A DNA stretch of 64,000 nt. Source: Streptomyces sp. LBL. GTDB taxonomy: Bacteria > Actinomycetota > Actinomycetes > Streptomycetales > Streptomycetaceae. Of the stretch, positions 54,420 to 63,475 are shown piece after piece. Position numbers and translations under genes: made by a program. Location: positions 372,001-436,000 of the forward strand of contig NZ_JARXYX010000001.1 in the NCBI RefSeq assembly GCF_029893585.1, in the 5' to 3' direction. Below the pieces are notes generated by a model, which was not told where the DNA came from, ran no database searches, and saw only the letters and a program-made list of their open reading frames with translations. Numbering within the stretch: position 1 is the first letter of the stretch; each line of letters starts with the position of its first letter.

Positions 54420-57400
54420 TTGCTGTCCTCAAGACGTGCGCGCGTACGCGCGCCCCTCTCCCTTCTCATAGCCGGCTGTCTCGGCGCCGGAGCCCTCGCC
54501 GCGATACAGCCGGCCACCGCCTCCGCGGCCACCGCCGGTTCCCCGGCCTCCTCATCCGACGCCGGCTCCCCCAAGGCCTCCGACCTGCTCAACGCCGTGC
54601 CGCAGGACAGCGTCCCGCAGAACTACGTACCGGCCGGCTGCAACAACCCGAGCCTCAAGGACGGCGTGGCCCAGTGCTTCGCCGACGTGCGCACCGGCTC
54701 CGACCACATCGTCAAGCCGCAGGCGACCGCGCCCCCGTCCACGGCGCTGGGCCCGGCCGACATCCAGGCGGCCTACAGCCTTCCTGCCGGAGGCGAGGGC
54801 AGGACGGTGGCGATCGTCGACGCGTACGGCAACTCCCACGCCGAGGCCGACCTGGCCGAGTACCGCAAGCACTACGGGCTGCCCGAGTGCACCACCGCCA
54901 ACGGCTGCTTCCGCAAGGCCGATCAGAACGGTGGCACGGACTACCCCGCCGACGACGCGGGCTGGGCGCTGGAGACCGCGCTCGATCTCGACGCCGTCTC
55001 CGCCGCCTGTCCGGCGTGCAACATCCTTCTCGTGCAGGGTGATTCGGCGAGTCTGGACGACCTGGGCACCGCGGTCGACACCGCCGTACGCCTGGGCGCC
55101 AAGTACGTCTCCAATTCCTACGGTCTGCCCAGCGAGAGCGCATCCCAGACCGCGTACGACCACCACTACGACCACCCCGGTGTGGCCGTGGTCGCGTCCA
55201 CCGGCGACACCGGCCACGTCCAGAACTGGCCCGCCACCAACCCCGACGTGGTGGCCGCCGGCGGCACCCGGCTGACCCGCACCGAGGACACCGAGCGCGG
55301 CTGGACGGAGTCCGCGTGGACCTCCGGCGGATCGGGCTGCTCGCTGTACGAGGCCCAGCCCGCCTATCAGAGGGGGCTCACCACCGGCTGCGACACCCGG
55401 GCTACGGCTGACATCGCCGCGGTCGCCGACCCCGCGACCGGCCTGGGGGTGTACGACACGGTGGGCAAGGACGGCTGGCTGCAGGTCGGCGGCACCAGCC
55501 TCTCCGCCCCACTGATCACGGCGATGTACGCGCTGGCGGGCACCCCCGTCAAGGACACCTACCCGGTGACCTACCCGTACATCAACGCCTCCGGGCTGAG
55601 CGATGTCACGACAGGTTCCAACGACGACTGCGGCACCGTGACGTGCACCGCCGGCGCCGGCTGGGACGGCCCGACCGGTCTGGGCACCCCGGTCGGCGTG
55701 TCCGCGCTGGCCTTCGGCGTCCATGGAACGATGTCCGGGCGAGTCACCGACAGCAGGTCCGGCGCCCCGCTCGCCGGTGCGGCGCTGACCATCTCCGCAG
55801 AAACGACAGACGGCCGCGAGTACCGCGTCACCACCGACGCCCAGGGCGCCTACAACCTGCCCGTCGCGGTGGGCAACTACCGGATCACCGCCACCGACTT
55901 CGGCTACCGGGAGAACACCCGCTCCGGGGTGAGTGTCGCCGAGAACCAGAGCACCACCGCCGACCTGGCCCTGGTGAAACTGCCCACTCGCACGGTGTCC
56001 GGCACGGTGAAGGACGGCAGCGGGCACGGCTGGCCCCTGTACTCGAAGATCACCATCGACGGCTATCCGAACGGCGCCCTCTACACCGACCCCTACACCG
56101 GCAAGTACAGCGTGGAGCTTCCGGAGAAGGCCACCTACGACGTCCACGTGGCCCCGGTCTACCCCGGCTACCGGAGCACGGACCGACGTGTCCCGGTGGG
56201 CACGGCCGACGTACGTACCGACGTCGCCCCGGACGTGGACCTGGCGGCCTGCGTCGCACCCGGCCACGCCTACCCGGCCGAGACCGGCTTCGAGGGCTGG
56301 ACCGGCACCACGCCGGAGCACGGCTGGACCGTCGTCGATCACGGGACGGACGGCGCCGCCTGGGACTTCGCCGACAAATCGGTGTGGAACTTCACGGGCG
56401 GAACCGGGAACTGGGCCTCCGCGAACCCCTTCGGCCGGGGCGGTGTCCGGGAAGACACCGAACTCGTCTCACCCGTTTTCAGTCTGGCGGGCCAGACCTC
56501 ACCCGTCCTCGGCTTCGACGCCGCCTACGCCGCCGGCAAGGACTCGGTGGCCAACGTCGACCTCAGCCTCGACTCGGGCGCGACGTGGACCACGGTGTGG
56601 CACCGGGACACGGCCGAGTACGCGGGCCGCGCCGAGGTTCCTCTGGCCCAGGCGGCAGGCGCGAAGCACGTGAAGGTGCGCTTCCACTACTCCGGCAGCG
56701 GCCTGTCGCTCTGGCAGCTCGACACCGTCACCGTCGGCTCCTGCGCGGCAGTGAGCGGAGGCATCGTCGCCGGACAGGTCGTCGACGGCAACACGGGCGA
56801 CGCCGTCACGCCCGCCACCATCACCGACACCGCCGACCGCTACGCGACCGCGACCACCGTCGCGACCCCCGACGACCTGGCGCTGGCCGACGGCTACTAC
56901 TGGCTGTTCAGCACCCCCACCGGACGGCACAGCTACCGGACGGCCGCCGCCCGCTACTCCACCTCGACCGGCACCCTCACCACGCGGCCGGACAAGGTCA
57001 ACCGATTCGACCGCACGCTCAAGGCGGGCCGCCTGAAGGTGAGTTCGGACGCCCTCTCCGTGAGTGAGTCACTGGGCGGATCAGGCAGCAAGAAGGTCAC
57101 CTTCACCAACAAGGGCCAGGCGCCGCTGCACGTCAACCTCGGTGAGCAGAGCACCGGTTACACCTCACCGACCGGCACCCCCACGACCACGTCGGACTCC
57201 TCGGCAGGCGCCCCGACACTGCGCGTCAAGGGCAACTACGCACCCGGACCGATGAGTTCCACCTCCTCGGCCTCGAAGAGCACATCGAGTGACCCCTCGG
57301 CCACTGCCTCGGCCTCGGCATCGACCGGGCCCTGGACCGGCATAGCCGACTACCCCGAGCCCGTCACGGACAACGCGGTGGGCACCTACCAGGGCAAGGT

Positions 57401-58679
57401 CTACTCCGTCGCCGGAGTCTCCGGCGTCTTCGCCGGGGAGTACCTCAGTCGCGGCTATGTGCACGACCCGTCCACCGGCGCCTGGACACGGATCGCCGAC
57501 CTCCCCGAGGCCCTGGAGTCACCCGGCGGGGCGTTCGTCAACGGGACCATGTACGTCGCAGGCGGCTGGGCCCCGGACGGTGCCCGCGCCACGCTCTACG
57601 CGTACCACCCCACCACCGACACCTGGACCCGCCTCACCGATCTGCCCCAGGCGGTCGGCATGCCCAATGTGACCGTCCTCGACGGCAGCCTGTACGTCAT
57701 CGGCGGCTGCACCGGATCCGGCTGCACGGACATCGTCGGCACCGTCTACCGCTACACCCCGGCCACCGACACCTGGACCCGCCTCGCCGACTACCCGTTC
57801 CCCGTGGAACGCGCGGCCTGCGCCGGCATCACCGGTGAACTGGTCTGCGCCGGGGGCATCAATCGCAGCGACGCCAAGGGAGAGACCTACCGTTACAGCC
57901 CCTCCGCCGACACCTGGACCCGCGCGGCCGACATGCCCGACACGCGCTGGGGCGCCGTCGCCGGCGGGAACGACGGCAAACTTCAGGCCGTCGGCGGCAT
58001 CGCCGGACAGGACTCGGTCAACACCGTCGTCGAATACGACCCGGTGTCCAACACCTGGTCCGACCTGCCCAACGCCTCCTCCACCGTCTTCCGGGCCGGC
58101 GGCGGCTGCGGGATCTACCGCGTCGGCGGCATGATCTCGCTCTCCGAGACCGTCTCCTCGGCCGAGCTCCTGCCCGGGCACGACCAGTGCGACGGCGACG
58201 ACGTCACCTGGCTGTCGGCGGACAAGACCTCGTTCGACCTCGCCCCCGGCCGCTCCACCACGGTCACTGTCCGCGCGAACGCCTCCGCCGTCGCCGCGGC
58301 CGGCACCTACACCGCGCGGCTCACCTACAGCACCGACGCCCCCTACGCCGGAGCATCGGTCAAGGTCAGCCTCAAGGTCACGGTCCCGCGGTCCTGGGGC
58401 CATCTCGCCGGAACGATCACCGACAAGCACACGGGAACGCCGCTCGCCGCAGCCACTGTCCTGATCTGCCCGGTGGCGCACGCCAGAACGACCGGCTGCG
58501 ACCGCCTCGCCCACACCGTACGCACCGACTCCGACGGCCACTACGACCTCTGGCTGGACGCCCGCTCCAGCCCGCTGCGGGTCACGGCCTCGGCCGCCCG
58601 CCACCGCCCGGCATCCAGGGAGGTGACCCTGCTGCCGGGCCGCGCCACGACGGCCGACCTGTCGCTGACCGCGACCTGA
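54420..58679 (+). CDS. Secreted sedolisin (S53) protease with CarboxypepD-like and kelch repeats
   Basis: A 1419-residue exported protein; TTG start with AAAAGG 8 nt upstream. The signal peptide is at residues ~1-37 (LLIAGCLGAGALAA, cleavage near ASA). The S53 domain spans ~105-440 with catalytic Glu185 and Asp189 (ALETALDLD), Asp263 (ASTGDTG) and Ser360 (GGTSLSAP). The usual large S53 pro-domain is absent. Then follow two carboxypeptidase-regulatory-like beta domains (MSGRVTDSRSGAPLAGAALT; ~440-600), a jelly-roll-like part with WDFADKSVWNF (~620-790), a Ser-rich linker (~950-975), five kelch-like repeats (TDTWTRL, VIGGC; ~980-1260) and a final beta domain. Probably a processing or degradative protease that binds surfaces. 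Confidence 0.9.
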   Translation: MLSSRRARVRAPLSLLIAGCLGAGALAAIQPATASAATAGSPASSSDAGSPKASDLLNAVPQDSVPQNYVPAGCNNPSLKDGVAQCFADVRTGSDHIVKPQATAPPSTALGPADIQAAYSLPAGGEGRTVAIVDAYGNSHAEADLAEYRKHYGLPECTTANGCFRKADQNGGTDYPADDAGWALETALDLDAVSAACPACNILLVQGDSASLDDLGTAVDTAVRLGAKYVSNSYGLPSESASQTAYDHHYDHPGVAVVASTGDTGHVQNWPATNPDVVAAGGTRLTRTEDTERGWTESAWTSGGSGCSLYEAQPAYQRGLTTGCDTRATADIAAVADPATGLGVYDTVGKDGWLQVGGTSLSAPLITAMYALAGTPVKDTYPVTYPYINASGLSDVTTGSNDDCGTVTCTAGAGWDGPTGLGTPVGVSALAFGVHGTMSGRVTDSRSGAPLAGAALTISAETTDGREYRVTTDAQGAYNLPVAVGNYRITATDFGYRENTRSGVSVAENQSTTADLALVKLPTRTVSGTVKDGSGHGWPLYSKITIDGYPNGALYTDPYTGKYSVELPEKATYDVHVAPVYPGYRSTDRRVPVGTADVRTDVAPDVDLAACVAPGHAYPAETGFEGWTGTTPEHGWTVVDHGTDGAAWDFADKSVWNFTGGTGNWASANPFGRGGVREDTELVSPVFSLAGQTSPVLGFDAAYAAGKDSVANVDLSLDSGATWTTVWHRDTAEYAGRAEVPLAQAAGAKHVKVRFHYSGSGLSLWQLDTVTVGSCAAVSGGIVAGQVVDGNTGDAVTPATITDTADRYATATTVATPDDLALADGYYWLFSTPTGRHSYRTAAARYSTSTGTLTTRPDKVNRFDRTLKAGRLKVSSDALSVSESLGGSGSKKVTFTNKGQAPLHVNLGEQSTGYTSPTGTPTTTSDSSAGAPTLRVKGNYAPGPMSSTSSASKSTSSDPSATASASASTGPWTGIADYPEPVTDNAVGTYQGKVYSVAGVSGVFAGEYLSRGYVHDPSTGAWTRIADLPEALESPGGAFVNGTMYVAGGWAPDGARATLYAYHPTTDTWTRLTDLPQAVGMPNVTVLDGSLYVIGGCTGSGCTDIVGTVYRYTPATDTWTRLADYPFPVERAACAGITGELVCAGGINRSDAKGETYRYSPSADTWTRAADMPDTRWGAVAGGNDGKLQAVGGIAGQDSVNTVVEYDPVSNTWSDLPNASSTVFRAGGGCGIYRVGGMISLSETVSSAELLPGHDQCDGDDVTWLSADKTSFDLAPGRSTTVTVRANASAVAAAGTYTARLTYSTDAPYAGASVKVSLKVTVPRSWGHLAGTITDKHTGTPLAAATVLICPVAHARTTGCDRLAHTVRTDSDGHYDLWLDARSSPLRVTASAARHRPASREVTLLPGRATTADLSLTAT

Positions 58680-58701
58680 CCCACCGCCACTTGCTCACGT
58701 C

Positions 58702-58738
58702 GCGCCCACCCGGACGCTCTGTCCGGGTGGGCGCGGCT
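58702..58738 (+). terminator. Strong intrinsic terminator after the sedolisin gene
   Basis: GCGCCCACCCGGAC, 5-nt loop, GTCCGGGTGGGCGC: a perfect 14-bp stem 22 nt after the protease stop, followed by GGCTTCTCCTTCT. Confidence 0.85.
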
Positions 58739-58768
58739 TCTCCTTCTACGCCGTCTGGATCTGGGGCA

Positions 58769-59050
58769 TCACCGACAGCCCACTCCTACCAGCCCAGCCG
58801 GTTGCACGTCGTAGTGACCGTAGATCAGCACGTGCGGCCCCGGCCCGTCCGCCGTCCCCACCAGCGCGGGCCAGCCACCGGTCTCGACTTCGCGCGCCTG
58901 CAGGCCTGATGCGCGTAACAGCCCAAGACCGTGGGCCGCGGCCTCGGCCATGCCCTCGCCGGTCCGGCTCACGCTCGGCCGGGAGATCCAGTCCGCCAGC
59001 TCACCAACCAGGTGCCGGCCGCCCGCCCAGTCCCGGAGCTGCTCGATCAC
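58769..59050 (-). pseudogene. M20-family dipeptidase, first 80 residues only
   Basis: The GTG at 59050 has GGAGG 4 nt upstream. It reads VIEQLRDWAGGRHLVGELAD, WISRPSVSRTGEGMAEAAAH and GPGPHVLIYGHYDVQPA, where the first metal His-Tyr-Asp motif is intact. The frame then degenerates and stops at 58769. A family member has 440-480 residues. Confidence 0.75.
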
Positions 59051-59123
59051 AGGTCCTCCAAGCGATTGCACGGAATGAAATCGATAGCAGTCAAGCAAAC
59101 CGGCGTCGGCTTGGCGAGGCACT

Positions 59124-59222
59124 GTGCCGTATGTGGAAGCGACGGTCGAAGAACTCAAAGCACTCGGGCACCCGGTCCGCTGGCGCATCCTGCGGCTGTG
59201 CCTGGACCGTGCGTTGACCAAG
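59124..59222 (+). pseudogene. ArsR-like helix-turn-helix start, truncated
   Basis: ATG 59124 reads MPYVEATVEELKALGHPVRW then RILRLCLDRALT, the opening of an ArsR-type winged helix, then runs out of frame into an NAD(P)-binding protein fragment. Divergent from the M20 remnant. Confidence 0.55.
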
Positions 59223-59761
59223 AGGCCGTCGTGCTCGATCTTGAGCATGCCACGGTGGACGAGGCGGCCGCGACCCTTGTCGGCGCGGACGCTGCCGTCT
59301 TCTCGGCCGGCTCGGGCAACAGCGCTACCTCCGCACGCCGGGACACGATGGACCGGGCCGCTGTCGTGCTGGTCATGGACGCGGCGGAACAGGCCGGTGT
59401 GCGACGGTTCCTGCACGTCAGCTCCATCAACGTGGGCTGTGCCGACGACGGCGGCATCGGTGATGGGTACGCCGTCTACTTGCGGGCCAAGCGTGCCGCC
59501 GAACAGCACATCTTCGCCCGGGAGGAGCTCGACTGGACGGTACTGCGGCCCGGCGTGCTCACCGACGGCCACGGCGACGGCACCGTCGAACTCACCGCCG
59601 GGGACAGGGTTGGGCCACAGCGCGCCAGGTTCGACCAAGTCGCCAGGGAAGACGTTGCCGCCGTGCTCGTGGCGCTCATCGACCGGCCCGACACCGCCGG
59701 CCGTATCTACGTGGTGGTCGGCGGCGAGACCCCCATCGAAAAGGCGATCGACGTTGAGTAG
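59223..59761 (+). pseudogene. Atypical SDR / NAD(P)H-binding protein lacking its start
   Basis: The frame reads AVVLDLEHATVDEAAATLVG, ADAAVFSAGSGNSATSARRD, RFLHVSSINVGCADDG, YLRAKRAAEQHIFAREELDW and TVLRPGVLTDGHGDG, a YwnB/NmrA-like NAD(P)H-binding protein. The first ~50 residues with the dinucleotide loop are missing, replaced by the ArsR fragment in another frame. The C-terminus is normal. Confidence 0.75.
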
Positions 59762-59770
59762 GACTGCGCT

Positions 59771-59893
59771 TTTGGGCCAGGCGCTGTTCGGTGAGGAATG
59801 CGTGGGCGGCGGTGGCCAGGGTGACGTGGTGGTGCCGGCCGTTCCAGGAGCGTCCCTCGAAGTGGTCCAGGCCGAGGCTGAAGTTTCCCGGCA
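59771..59893 (-). mobile_element. C-terminal remnant of an IS701-type transposase
   Basis: The minus strand reads LGLDHFEGRSWNGRHHHVTL then TAAHAFLTEQRL, which matches the C-terminal part of IS4/IS701-family transposases (the GLDHFEGR-x-W-x-G-x-HHH run). Only ~40 residues remain. Upstream sequence to ~60000 may be further remnant. Confidence 0.65.
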
Positions 59894-60074
59894 AGCCCTG
59901 ACTACCCGGCCTTGGAAGCTTCCCCATACAGGTCAACCCAACGTACGGGCGTGACGAGCTGACGGAGGCGAGCCACGTCGTTGCGGAATCCGACGCGTAG
60001 TTTGTAGCTGTTTCGTGGTGTACGGGACAACCCATGGCCATCAGCATCCGCTCGTGTTGCGATGGGGGTGTCAC

Positions 60075-60100
60075 GGTGCCCCCCCGTGAGGGGGAGCACC
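60075..60100 (+). promoter_or_regulatory. Leader hairpin with GNRA-type tetraloop
   Basis: GGTGC-C-CCCCC, loop GTGA, GGGGG-A-GCACC: ten pairs with one C/A mismatch, closing a GUGA tetraloop. It ends 27 nt before the ATG of the small secreted protein and leaves the GGGGG ribosome site free. Confidence 0.5.
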
Positions 60101-60126
60101 ACGCAAAGGACCTACGGGGGATTCAC

Positions 60127-60501
60127 ATGCGCAAGAGGAGCAGGGCGGGTGCGGTGCTGACCACCGCCGCAATCGCCGTCGCCGTGGTGGGAGCCGGCAC
60201 GCCGTCCGCCGGGGCGGCCGGCGGGTGCTGGCAGAGCGGTGGGCGCTGGTGGTGCAACAACGTGTCGGGGGCGCCCGTCTACGGCACGATGGGAGCGAGC
60301 ACGCAGTACCCCGACCCCGACGTGATCGTCGGCTACATGTACTCCAACCCCAGTTGGTTCGACTGCAAGATGGACGATCAGGCCTGGGTGGGCGGACCGC
60401 ACCCGAGGCGTTGGGAGTTCACGAAGGCGGACAACGGGCAGTGGGGCTGGATGAAGGACACAGCGATCTCCAGCGAGACCAACCCGCTGCCCAACTGCTG
60501 A
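60127..60501 (+). CDS. Small secreted protein of unknown function
   Basis: A 124-residue protein with a clear signal peptide (MRKRSRAGAVLTTAAIAVAV, cleavage near AGA). The mature ~90 residues are Trp- and Cys-containing (GGCWQSGGRWWCNN, SWFDCKMDDQAW, NPLPNC): four Cys, suggesting two disulfides. No family recognised. GGGGG lies 6 nt before the ATG. First of three small secreted proteins within 2.2 kb. Confidence 0.85.
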   Translation: MRKRSRAGAVLTTAAIAVAVVGAGTPSAGAAGGCWQSGGRWWCNNVSGAPVYGTMGASTQYPDPDVIVGYMYSNPSWFDCKMDDQAWVGGPHPRRWEFTKADNGQWGWMKDTAISSETNPLPNC

Positions 60502-60991
60502 GTAGGTGTGCGGGGGTCTGACATCCCCTTCGCGACCCCATTCGCCCAGGCCCTGGCTGAGTTGAGGATGAGGGAGGGCGGGCTGGACGGCGCAGACGCG
60601 GCCGGGGATCGGGGCGCGCTCGCCCTGTTGCGCGTCGGCTCCGCCGCCGCGCGGGTGGCTGACCCAGTCGGCCGTGAGCGTGCCGTCTTGCGGCGTATTC
60701 GGGGTGAGCAGCTGGTGCCCGCCGGACAGCACCCGGACACCGGAGATGCTCTTGGTGCCCTCGGCTGTCCAGGCGGGTGAGTCGCAGCCGCAGCCGTAGG
60801 GGCTTGTCGCGGTTGCGGTGTGGTCCAAGTGCCGTCAGTGCCCTGGGTTTGGGTGGTCGTAACGGCCCTTGTGACAGCGGTGACAGGCCTGCGACAAGAA
60901 AGCCCACAACTGTCCGTGGGCCTGTCCGGTCTCACTCCGCGTGGACGGCAACGACCGGTCGTCCCGCCATGACACCAGCAGGGGGAACACC
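60502..60991. other. Intergenic region with hairpin at 60902-60921
   Basis: About 490 bp. GCCCAC, 8 nt, GTGGGC at 60902-60921 may terminate the upstream gene. A minus-strand frame from 60828 opens with protein-like sequence (CDSPAWTAEGTKSISGVRVL, SGGHQLLTPNTPQDG) that soon decays; probably a remnant of a secreted protein. Confidence 0.4.
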
Positions 60992-61432
60992 ATGAAGTCG
61001 ATCCATCACAAGGCAGCCACCGCTGGCGCCCTTGCCATCCTGGCCCTGGGCGGCACGCTCGCCGCGACCGCGCCGGCCTCGGCCGCCACTGCCGGCGCCT
61101 ACAACGGGGCGTGCGGCACGGGGTACGAGGTCTTCACCTCGACTCCGATCAAGTCCTCGCAGACCACTGTGGCCGCCACCACCTACGTGGCCTACAGTTC
61201 CGCGGACAAGCAGTGGTGCGCCGTCACGGTGCGCAGCAAGCCCGGTGCCCGCGTGTTCATGGAGGTCACCCTGGACACCTGGCCGACCAGCAGCACCCCG
61301 GCGAGGGACGCCGGCTCCTACACGACCTTCGCCGGCCCGGTGTACAAGGACCTGCCCAAGCCCGGCCTGTGCATGACCTGGAGCGGTTCGATCGACATCT
61401 ACTACAACTCGGACAGTGGCCTGTGCCCCTGA
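60992..61432 (+). CDS. Small secreted protein of unknown function
   Basis: A 146-residue protein. The ATG follows AGGGGGAACACC. The signal peptide MKSIHHKAATAGALAILALG ends near ASA. The mature part (GAYNGACGTGYEVFTSTPIK, KQWCAVTVRSKPGARVFMEV, GLCMTWSGSIDIYYNSDSGL) has four Cys and looks beta-rich. No family name recognised. It is not similar in sequence to the neighbour at 60.1 kb. Confidence 0.85.
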   Translation: MKSIHHKAATAGALAILALGGTLAATAPASAATAGAYNGACGTGYEVFTSTPIKSSQTTVAATTYVAYSSADKQWCAVTVRSKPGARVFMEVTLDTWPTSSTPARDAGSYTTFAGPVYKDLPKPGLCMTWSGSIDIYYNSDSGLCP

Positions 61433-61770
61433 CCTAACGGCTGTCGGCGTGGTCGACCTCCGGGTCGGCTACGCCACCTGCCCCCGCTGACCACCCACCC
61501 CGCGCCTTGCGCGACGTCGCGCGCCAGCTGTGAGACCTCGGAGGCGGAGCGCATGACGGCGGCCGAAGCGATTCTGACGACTGCGCCGACAGCATGAGAC
61601 CCCGGGCCTCGAAAGGCCCGGGGTTTCTGCGGGACGGAGCGGGCGGTCAAAGGCACGTCTCAGTAGTCGTCCCGTGGGGCGGGGTGGCCGGGATGCCGGC
61701 TCGTTCTCCCCGGCACGTGGGCAGCGAGGCGCAGGCGATCGTGTGGGCCGCTCGAGGCGAGGCCTCGTGA
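61433..61770. other. Intergenic region between convergent genes
   Basis: About 340 bp between two convergent secreted-protein genes. It holds the terminator at 61599-61628 and no gene. Confidence 0.6.
61599..61628. terminator. Strong intrinsic terminator
   Basis: ACCCCGGGCCT, CGAA loop, AGGCCCGGGGT, then TTCT: a perfect 11-bp stem with a T-rich exit in the plus direction. It lies between convergent genes. Confidence 0.85.
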
Positions 61771-62202
61771 CTAACCGATCCTGGCCTGGTAGACGCCGCT
61801 GGAGACATCGGCGTCACTGGGCTTGACGGTCACGCCGCCGAGGGACTGCGTGCCGCCCGCGTCGCAATTGCCGGTCTCCCAGGCGGAGATGCCGTAGGAG
61901 GTGCCCGCGGTGACCTGGTAGGTGGTACTCACGATGATCCTGGGAGCTGCGCCGGAGGTCGTGTACTTGTTCACGCAGGTGACGGAGGTGCCGTTGTCGA
62001 TCCGAAGGCTGCCGAAATACACGACGGAGTTGCCTTGACCGCGGGCCGCCATGGGTACGTCGACGGTGAGTGAGGCCGTGGGGGCGGCGGATGCCGTGGG
62101 CGCGGCAGCGAGAGCGGTGGCACTGCTGACGGCGAGCAGGGCGGTCAGGCCGAAGGCTCGGGCCGTGCGGCGCGTGCGGCTGCGGGGGGAGTTGAGGGGC
62201 AT
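61771..62202 (-). CDS. Small secreted protein of unknown function
   Basis: A 143-residue protein from the ATG at 62202 (MPLNSPRSRTRRTARAFGLT); a longer start at 62235 is possible. The signal peptide (LLAVSSATALAAAPTASA) ends at ASA|AP. The mature part (VVYFGSLRIDNGTSVTCVNK, YQVTAGTSYGISAWETGNCD) is beta-rich with two Cys. Family not recognised. Convergent with the preceding secreted-protein gene. Confidence 0.8.
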   Translation of the reverse strand: MPLNSPRSRTRRTARAFGLTALLAVSSATALAAAPTASAAPTASLTVDVPMAARGQGNSVVYFGSLRIDNGTSVTCVNKYTTSGAAPRIIVSTTYQVTAGTSYGISAWETGNCDAGGTQSLGGVTVKPSDADVSSGVYQARIG

Positions 62203-62399
62203 GTTTAGTTCCAGTCGTGAGGAGAGGATGAACATTCAAAAACTTCTCGCGACCATCGTCGTGTGAATGGGGGCAGCGCGGAGCCCGATTTTCAGCCAGG
62301 TCGGTCTGCGGTTGAAGTCCTTTCGCGTTCTTCGCCGGCATGGCCGTCCGAACCGCGAGTACATCCGGGACAAGTCCCTCCAAGACCCTGCCCAGGGGA

Positions 62400-62575
62400 C
62401 GGCAAGGTGCTCGCCAAGGCGACCGGGCCGCGCCGTCGAGCAGTTCCGCCGGGTCGTCTTCGACCTGTCCGCCCACACCGGTGAGCGGATCTACGTCGAG
62501 GTCGTCGACAGGGCGACGGGCGGCTGGGGCCACATCAACGTGGACGACGTCAATGTGCCTGTCCGCCGGGAGTAG
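62400..62575 (+). pseudogene. C-terminal remnant of a glycosidase-type beta domain
   Basis: The plus frame reads FRRVVFDLSAHTGERIYVEV then VDRATGGWGHINVDDVNVPV and stops at 62573-62575. ATGGWGHINVDDV is the usual end of GH32-associated (levanase/inulinase) beta-sandwich domains. The preceding frame (DGKVLAKATG) matches the same domain one base out. A frameshifted tail of a lost enzyme. Confidence 0.6.
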
Positions 62576-63475
62576 TGACTGCCAGCGCAGCAGGACGACA
62601 CATCGTGCTACGCACACGAGGGCGAGGACGCGCACACTCATGGTCGTGGTGCGCGGGTTCATCATGGACGAGGCGTTCTTCGGTGATTTCGAAGTCGATG
62701 ACCTGATCACCGGCTTGTGTGGGCTCATGGCCATGGCGGCTGTGGAGGAGGGACAGATGCCGCAGCGCGCCTGAAGTCTCCCATCGACTGTAGGTCAGAG
62801 CGAGCTGAGCCGGATTTTGTAGCGGCCCCGAAGCCAGGCATGTCGAACAAACCGTGCGAGCGCACGCGGCCCTGGCTGTCAGGCCCCACCGCTCTCGTGG
62901 ACGCGTCTGACGAGGACTTCGATGTCGCGCTGGGCCGCATGGCGGCCAAGCGTCTGGAAGAAGCGCACAGTGCCCTTCCGGCGGAGAATGACCAGGACTT
63001 CGAAGCGGCGGTGGGCTCAGGAATGTCGGAAGGCGTTGAGGGCCGGTTGCCTCTGGCCGATGCCTGACTCGGCTCCACGCAGGCCCAGTTGCGTGAGCAG
63101 GCCGACGTACCGCACGAACCGAGGGACGCGGTCCTCGAGGAACGGCCTGACGCTGCTCGAGCGCCGACGACCGGGCGGTGTCATCGGCGCGAATTTCGAA
63201 GCACGGCCCAACGTGACCCTCAGCATCGCCTCCCAACTCCTCCAGTCCCGCGATGCGGTGAGCCGCCCCGCGTTCGTCCTGGGCCTTGATGTCCGAAGCC
63301 ATCGGGCCTTCTCTGAGCGAGGCCGGCCTGAACCTCGACGTGATCCAGTTACCTCGCAGCGGTTCGATCAGGTCGGGCCCGGTCGGGGCAGCGGAGGGGT
63401 ATCGACGCCAGCCAACGGGGTTCACTCAGTTCTCCTCGATCTGGAATGTTTCGGCGACGGGACGCTGGAGGGGAG
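62576..63475. other. Region without a recognised gene
   Basis: About 900 bp. Short open frames occur on both strands: one at 62665-62774 reads MDEAFFGDFEVDDLITGLCG, and one at 62840-63067 reads ASDEDFDVALGRMAAKRLEE. Neither has a ribosome binding site or a known family. Probably eroded sequence. Confidence 0.4.
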
